This document shows positions 58,390-64,000 of a DNA stretch of 64,000 bases, in pieces; position 1 is the stretch's first letter, and each line of letters starts with the position of its first letter. Source of the DNA: Ampullaceana balthica (lineage: Eukaryota > Mollusca > Gastropoda > Lymnaeidae); assembly GCA_944989445.1 (NCBI GenBank), contig CALYLW010000133.1, forward strand, positions 812,501 through 876,500, written 5' to 3'. The notes beneath the pieces are model-generated. The model was not told where the DNA came from, searched no databases, and saw only the letters and a program-made list of their open reading frames with translations. Both the position numbers and the translations under genes were made by a program.

Positions 58390-60210
58390 GCTCAGAAAAA
58401 AATACACGAAATCAGCTATTCTCATATTTTTATTCGTCTTGGATTTTTCCCCGTTTATTTTTAGTTTTACGACCGCCTTCCCATGTTACTGATATTTAAA
58501 GTAAAATGTGTATGTGTATGAAACCTCTTTTTTAAAAAAAAGTTAACTTGACCCAAAAAATAGGATGTGGCCCTCGTGACAGGGGTGGGTGTGGTAGGAG
58601 ATACAAATGGCCAGCATCGAAATAAGTTAGATAATTTAGTCTCCATCTAGCTTATACATTACAGACGCACATTCTAAAACGACTATTTGATTATCTTTGC
58701 TAGTCCAACGGGCACAACAAGGAATCCTGCAGGATGTGGAAGACATTTTTGTTGTTGCAAACTTTGAAAAGACTTAATACAAAAAATACACATTTGAAGA
58801 ACACATGCAGTTAAAAATTCAGACACAGTTAGGAAAAAAACTATACCTAAGCATTAATTCCTCTTATTTCAAGACATTTTTCATCGTCATCATTAAACAT
58901 CTGGAACCATCCCAGGGCCAATCATTCTGTGTCACAACCTGCTCCCCCCTCACCACACACTTTAAAAATGTTACTGCCTTGCTTTTTGGGTGTGCGAATG
59001 AACATGACGTAATGTGCATGGAAGATTGATGAGGCGTTCACAGATGTTCATTACATTTTACGACATACCGAAGTCATAAAAGTAATCGTTTGATTGTATT
59101 GTTCAGGAATATAGCAATTAAATCGAAAAACGAAAATCCCGTCATATTAATTTTGGAACTAAGACAATAAACAAACAAAGAAACAACATATTTTATTCTG
59201 AATTTATTCCAACGACTATGACGTCTGAAGGGATTTTGCCGCAGTATTATTAATTACTGGAGGTTATATACTTATCACTCGTCGTTGTTGTGTATTTGTA
59301 ATTTACCGACCTATGACCTATGACCTATGAACTATGACCTATGAACTATGACATATCCATTAAAGTTGTTTTTTTTACGCAAGCATCTCGGCATATAAAG
59401 GCTGAATCTTGCAAGAATGATAAATCATGTTTCCATACTGCCGGGCAGCAGACTTTATGTACAACTAATTAACAATGAACTTTCTAAAGGAAAGACGCCT
59501 AGTGGTTAAAAAACGCCCCCCCCCCAAACCACAGTAAAAAATAAATAGAAAATAAATAGAAAATAAAACCAGTCTGTTGAAACTGACATAACAGATTCAA
59601 ATCGCACGCACTCGCGAGGCAAGTTCATAACTGGAGCACACGCCTTTAGAAGATGAACCCCCATCAATTTTGCTGGAAAAAAATGCCCCGATGTTTAGGA
59701 TGAGACGGAAGAGATCAGCCCTCAATTCCCAGGAGGCCCTAAAACATTTGGGTCCTAAATTCGATGGAAACTTTCCAAACACATTAGGATTCACAAATCC
59801 GTGCAACCAAAACTTCGGCGGACAACAAATAATTCTATTTCGAAAGACAAGGTTAAAAAAAACCTGGCTATATTACAAAAACTCAAAATGATACCGTCAT
59901 TGTAAGTAAGACGTGGGGCGCACATGAACTGAATGTCATCCGCCAATTGTAAAACAATGCACGCATCTGTATCACTGATTTCATATATATGCCGAGATAA
60001 CGACGCTTTCACGGGTGGGCGGTGTATTACAACTCAAGCGTGACCATGTTCCCAACTGTGTATTTATTGTTGAGTATCACTAAATTGTGATGTTTATTGG
60101 GCATACGACCGTTACATTCTCAGAAGTTTTGAAAGACAATTACTTTGTTTTTTGTGGTCAATTTTAAGAGTAGCATTTGTTTTTATTAATTTCTATGAAA
60201 ATATCTATTT
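58390..60210. other. Intergenic, no gene recognised
   Basis: Contains a short (GACCTATGAACTAT)n at about 59308-59355 and several open stretches of 60-75 codons without recognisable features. Confidence 0.4.
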
Positions 60211-60211
60211 T

Positions 60212-60682
60212 TAAATCCTTTATATTAACTCGTGGTGTCTGTTTGCTTGACCCTTGATTGCTTGCTTGGTTGTCGTCGCCAAAACTTTGGATCGATATTT
60301 AACCCACTTCCTCGTAAGCTAGCGAGCTGAAATTTTAGCAGGCAGTTTCGTACGCGATGATAAAAACAATGTATCAAAATTTCAGATCGATCGCATGTAC
60401 CGTAATTAAATTATTGATTTTTTAGATTATTTTATTTATTCCTATGTATCATGCTATTTTTTGAGATAGAGTGTCGCGGTGCGTATTATATTGAACAACC
60501 ATTCTGTCGCGCAATAAGGTGCGTATTTTATTGACAACACTTTTTATAAACATATTCCTGATCGGTGCGCATTATATTAAACATGTTTTACGACACAACT
60601 GCAATTTTGTATTTTTGGATGGTCTTGCGCTGCGTATTATAATGAACATTCTTTTAGTTACGTTTAGTACATAAAGGATTTA
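60212..60682 (+). repeat. ~500-bp repeat, tandem copy 1
   Basis: Starts TAAATCCTTTATATTAACTC, ends TAAAGGATTTA. Contains AGCGAGCTGAAATTTT, CAAAATTTCAGATCGATCGC and several GCGTATTATATTGAACA-like blocks. Confidence 0.85.
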
Positions 60683-60712
60683 TAGTGAAAAACTTGTTTT
60701 TTTTTACGTTTT

Positions 60713-61184
60713 TAAATCCTTTATATTAACTCGTGGTGTCTGCGGCCGACCGACCGACCTTGCTAGCTTGCTTGCTTGTCGCCAAAACTTTTGATCGATT
60801 TTTAACCCACTTGCTCGCAAGATAGCGAGCTGAAATTTTGCCAGGCAGTTTCGTACCGATGATAAAAACAATGTATCAAAATTTCAGATCGATCGCATGT
60901 ACCGTAATTAAATTATTGATTTTTTAGATTATTTTATTTATTCCTATGTATCATGCTATTTTTTGAGATAGAGCGTCGCGGTGCGTATTATATTGAACAA
61001 CCTTTCTGTCGCGCAATAAGGTGCGTATTTTACTGACAACACTTTTTATAAACCTATTCCTGATCGGTGCGCATTATATTAAACACGTTTTACGACACAA
61101 CTGCAATTTTGTATTTTTGGATGGTCTTGCGCTGCGTGTTATAATGAACATTCTTTTAGTTACGTCTCATACGTAAAGGATTTA
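60713..61184 (+). repeat. ~500-bp repeat, tandem copy 2
   Basis: Very similar to copy 1 (period about 501 bp). The spacer TAGTCAAAAACTTG-type also follows the copy at 12994-13485, so the true unit may extend past the inverted ends. Confidence 0.85.
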
Positions 61185-61228
61185 TAGTCAAAAACTTGGT
61201 TTTTTACGGGTTGTTTTTATTTAAAAAT

Positions 61229-61692
61229 TAAATCCTTTATATTAACTTGTCTGAGCCCTTGCTAGCTTGCTTGCCGAAAAAACTTTGGATTTATTTTTAA
61301 CCCACTTTCTCGCAAGCTAGCGAGCTAAAATTTTGCAGGAAGTTTCGTGCCGATCATAAAAATGATGTATCAAAATTTCAGATCGATCGCAAGTACTGTA
61401 ATTAAAGTAAAGAATTTTTAGATTATCTCTATTTATCTCTATGTATCATGATATTTTTTGTGCTAGAGTGTCGCGGTGCGTATTATATTGAACGACCTTT
61501 TTAAAACTTTCCTGTTGCGCGATTCGGTGCGTATTATATTGACGATACTTTTTTTAAAAATATATTCCCGATCGGTGCGCATTATATTAAACATGTTTTA
61601 CGAGACAACTAAAATTTTTGGATTTTTTAATTGTCATGCGCTGCGTATTATAATGAACATTCTTTTAGTTATGTCTCGTATATAAAGAATTT
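61229..61692 (+). repeat. ~500-bp repeat, tandem copy 3
   Basis: More diverged than copies 1 and 2 (period about 516 bp). Confidence 0.8.
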
Positions 61693-62180
61693 ATATTAAA
61701 AAAAAGTTTTTTTAACGTTTTTTTTTAAAATTATTATTTGTATGTTTAATTCTTCAAAGCTGTAATAAGAGAACAGGAAACAGCTTGCAACAAAAGCTTC
61801 AATAAGGGATGGTTGCCCATGGTTACAAAAACGCTAAAGGTCATGGTGAACTAAGTGCGGTATATTTTGGAAATATTCTTTGTTGTTGATTGTTAGAGCG
61901 ATTTCGAGAAAACGTGCACGCAAACAAAATGTTTAACGGACGCAATGTATCTATGACTGTCATTTCCAGGGACAGACGGTAACCCAATTTTAAGTGTGGA
62001 TCACAAGGTACCTACTGACTATAAAAGATTTTTTTAAAAATCACTTTCATCATTGTATAGCTGGGCACAATTAAGAGGGTCAAAACTAAAGTGAAAGATA
62101 TCACCACGAACTAATAACAAACAAATAAAAACGGCTTAAAATAGAAAATATGTTATATAAAAAGCAACACCGAAATGGTC
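61693..62180. other. Intergenic
   Basis: Nothing recognised. Confidence 0.4.
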
Positions 62181-62184
62181 CGAA

Positions 62185-62380
62185 AGTATGTTCAATATAA
62201 TACGCACCGCACGGCGCGACAGGAAAATATTAAAACGGTTGTTAAATATTATACGCAATACGCACCGCGTGACAGTCTAGCACAAACATTAACATGTTAC
62301 ATAGAGATACATAGAGATAAACTAAAAATTTATAAATTTAATTACGGTACATTCGATCGATCTGAAATGTTACAAAACAT
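62185..62380 (-). repeat. Inverted partial copy of the ~500-bp repeat
   Basis: GTTCAATATAATACGCACCG and ACGGTACATTCGATCGATCT are reverse complements of blocks in 60212-61692. Confidence 0.75.
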
Positions 62381-62591
62381 TATGTTACAAAAAAACCACA
62401 ACAACAGCAGTTAGATATCTGTTTTGTTTTGTTTTCAAATACCTTGAAGAGCTTAATCATCCCAACTACTATTAATTTCCCTTCAGAATGCGCGCCATAA
62501 ATACGTATTTATAGAATAATGAGTTGGATAAAAATAAGAATGAAGTAGTATACATAGTGTTCGTTCGTCCGTCGATACGACGAGGACCACT

Positions 62592-62900
62592 CTAGTCATC
62601 CGAGGGTTTTCTGTGCGTGCGCAGATGGCTGATTAGGCCGATCCTTGCACGAAAGGTTCGGGAACAGAAGGGACAGGGGGCGAGTGCGACATCTCCTGGA
62701 GGGTTGACAGCATGGGCCTTTCGGGCTTGCCTCTTCTTTTCTGCGGCGGTAATCCGGTTTGCCTCACATGACCTGGCACCTTCGTGGATGGAAGAGCGCC
62801 AGGTGGATCGGTCCATTGCAGCTCGTTCCCACGTGTCTGGATTTATGGCAAACGCTTTCATTGAGGCTTTCAGTGTGTCTTTGAAGCGTTTCTTTTGCAC
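62592..62900 (-). pseudogene. LINE C-terminal zinc-finger fragment
   Basis: RFKDTLKASMKAFAINPDTW, ERAAMDRSTWRSSIHEGARS and CPFCSRTFRARIGLISHLRT form the C-terminal block, ending in a C2H2 finger (C-x2-C-x12-H-x3-H), that is common at the end of a widespread group of non-LTR retrotransposon proteins. It is open for 102 codons and has a stop, but the reverse transcriptase is missing upstream. Confidence 0.7.
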
Positions 62901-63015
62901 ATAGTAAAATATAAAAAAAGGCGTAGTCTATTTGTTATATACCATTACCGATTTGTCATCAGTGTTAATTTTTGTCCACTTAAATCATACAATTTTCAAA
63001 CATTAAAGTCTAAGG

Positions 63016-63336
63016 CAGGGGTTAGGAAACCATGGCTCGCGAGCCATATGTGGCTCTACTGATGGCTTCATCTGGCTCTCAGAAAAAAATGTTCGATTAA
63101 AAAAAAACACCCTTTATTCAGACTCCTTTGAACTGCAAATTAATTTCATTTAAAAAAACAGCATAACAATGTTATTAAAAAGAATTCAGAGATGTAATTA
63201 TTGTACTTCAGTGTTGAAATTAAACAAAATTAATACACACATTTACTGGAATTTATAGTTTTAAACATAATGTAAGGCTCTCATAGAATTACTTTTCAAA
63301 ATATGTGGTGTCAGACAAAATTTTTCCTGACCCCTG
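63016..63336. mobile_element. hAT MITE with perfect 8-bp target duplication
   Basis: Left CAGGGGTTAGGAAACCATGG, right TTTTTCCTGACCCCTG, flanked on both sides by GTCTAAGG (63008-63015 and 63337-63344). Non-coding, 321 bp. Confidence 0.88.
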
Positions 63337-63344
63337 GTCTAAGG

Positions 63345-63910
63345 CACTGTGGCGTCACCACGTCGCCCCGGGTGACACCCATCAGGGGGATGACACCCGA
63401 GCCTAAAATTTTACTGTGTACGATTTTATGTCAGAAAAAGAAATGAAGACACATTTTTTTCATCTAGAAAGAATTTAAGAAATACAAAGAAATACGTTAA
63501 ACGCGAAAACTTTTTATTGAAAAATATCAGTTAACTTGCAATAATAAAACAGTCCCAACACACAAACAACATTAAAACAAATTAGGAAAAAAACGAAAAG
63601 AAACGTCGCAGCTTAGAGATCTTTAAAAAGGCTGGACATGAAAGAAGCAGTGTCTTATGTTTTAAAAGATATAAAGCCATTTCGGCTTGGACACACCGAA
63701 ACCATGGACGAATCCCACCTCACGACTCCCCCCACCACACTGGGGTGTGGGGGGATAAGATTTTTATCAAAAAAAAATCTAAAAAAAAATCAAAAGATTT
63801 GTTTTCTTTGTAGATGTTTTTTCTAGACGAAAATTATGAATTCAATATCTTTGAGTTAATATTTCGTTTTATATATATTTATTAAAGGCGTGATATGCAT
63901 GTTTATATAC
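63345..63910. other. Intergenic
   Basis: No gene recognised. Confidence 0.4.
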
Positions 63911-64000
63911 AGGTAGTCCCCCGGTTACGTCGGTCCCATCCCGACTTACGCTATTTCGTGGTTACGAACGCTCCCCCATAAAGAATAATATTACGCGTTA
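63911..64000 (+). mobile_element. Start of another Tigger-like element, cut by window end
   Basis: ACAGGTAGTCCCCCGGTTAC followed by GACTTACG and GGTTACGAACG blocks, the usual style of a Tigger/pogo terminus. Right end lies outside. Confidence 0.55.

Overview
The window is eukaryotic and AT-rich. Its genes are split by spliceosomal introns, and it is crowded with Helitrons, non-LTR retrotransposons, hAT and Tigger-like DNA elements, minisatellites and (AT)n tracts. One 882-base assembly gap (N) lies at 45428-46309. The mix of TE families, and single-pass Ig-type receptor genes with tyrosine-motif tails, suggest an invertebrate. A mollusc, perhaps a heterobranch gastropod, is my best guess; this is inference and not proven by the sequence.

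Layout. 1-7878: minus-strand array of three head-to-tail Helitron copies (125-904, 905-4387, 4398-7878), ending in an (AT)n tract. 8449-19645: plus-strand multi-exon receptor gene (gene 1). It has three Ig-like domain exons, a linker exon, a transmembrane exon and a choice of cytoplasmic tails; its introns hold a three-deep TE nest (12088-14228), a tRNA-like repeat and a foldback MITE. 19786-22304: LINE tail, LINE endonuclease scrap and a Tigger-like MITE. 23078-26140: minus-strand gene 2 (TM exon and a tyrosine-rich tail exon), with an RTE-like LINE scrap in its intron. 27582-29807: minus-strand hAT transposase relic carrying an in-frame 30-bp minisatellite. 34903-35373: hAT MITE. 36412-37096: plus-strand gene 3, a small membrane protein with a textbook ITAM spacing. 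38148-51031: (AT)n, then a plus-strand Helitron array (at least eight copies or part-copies), interrupted by the gap, by a TIR transposon (46623-48538) and by the 3' end of a second Helitron family (49201). 51046-52030: LINE 3' end. 53194-58385: three successive minisatellites (20, 30 and 49 bp). 60212-63336: tandem ~500-bp repeats, a LINE C-terminal zinc-finger scrap and a hAT MITE. 63911-end: start of another DNA element.

How the genes may work together. Three single-pass membrane genes within about 29 kb carry distinct SH2-binding signatures: gene 1 has two ITIMs in its last exon, and an upstream optional exon with YVNM/YxN motifs whose inclusion would frameshift the ITIMs away; gene 2 has duplicated YDxM modules; gene 3 has YxxL-x8-YxxI. 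This would be a compact activating/inhibitory signalling cluster. It sits between two inverted Helitron arrays. Exon phases support the models; expression and function are inferred.
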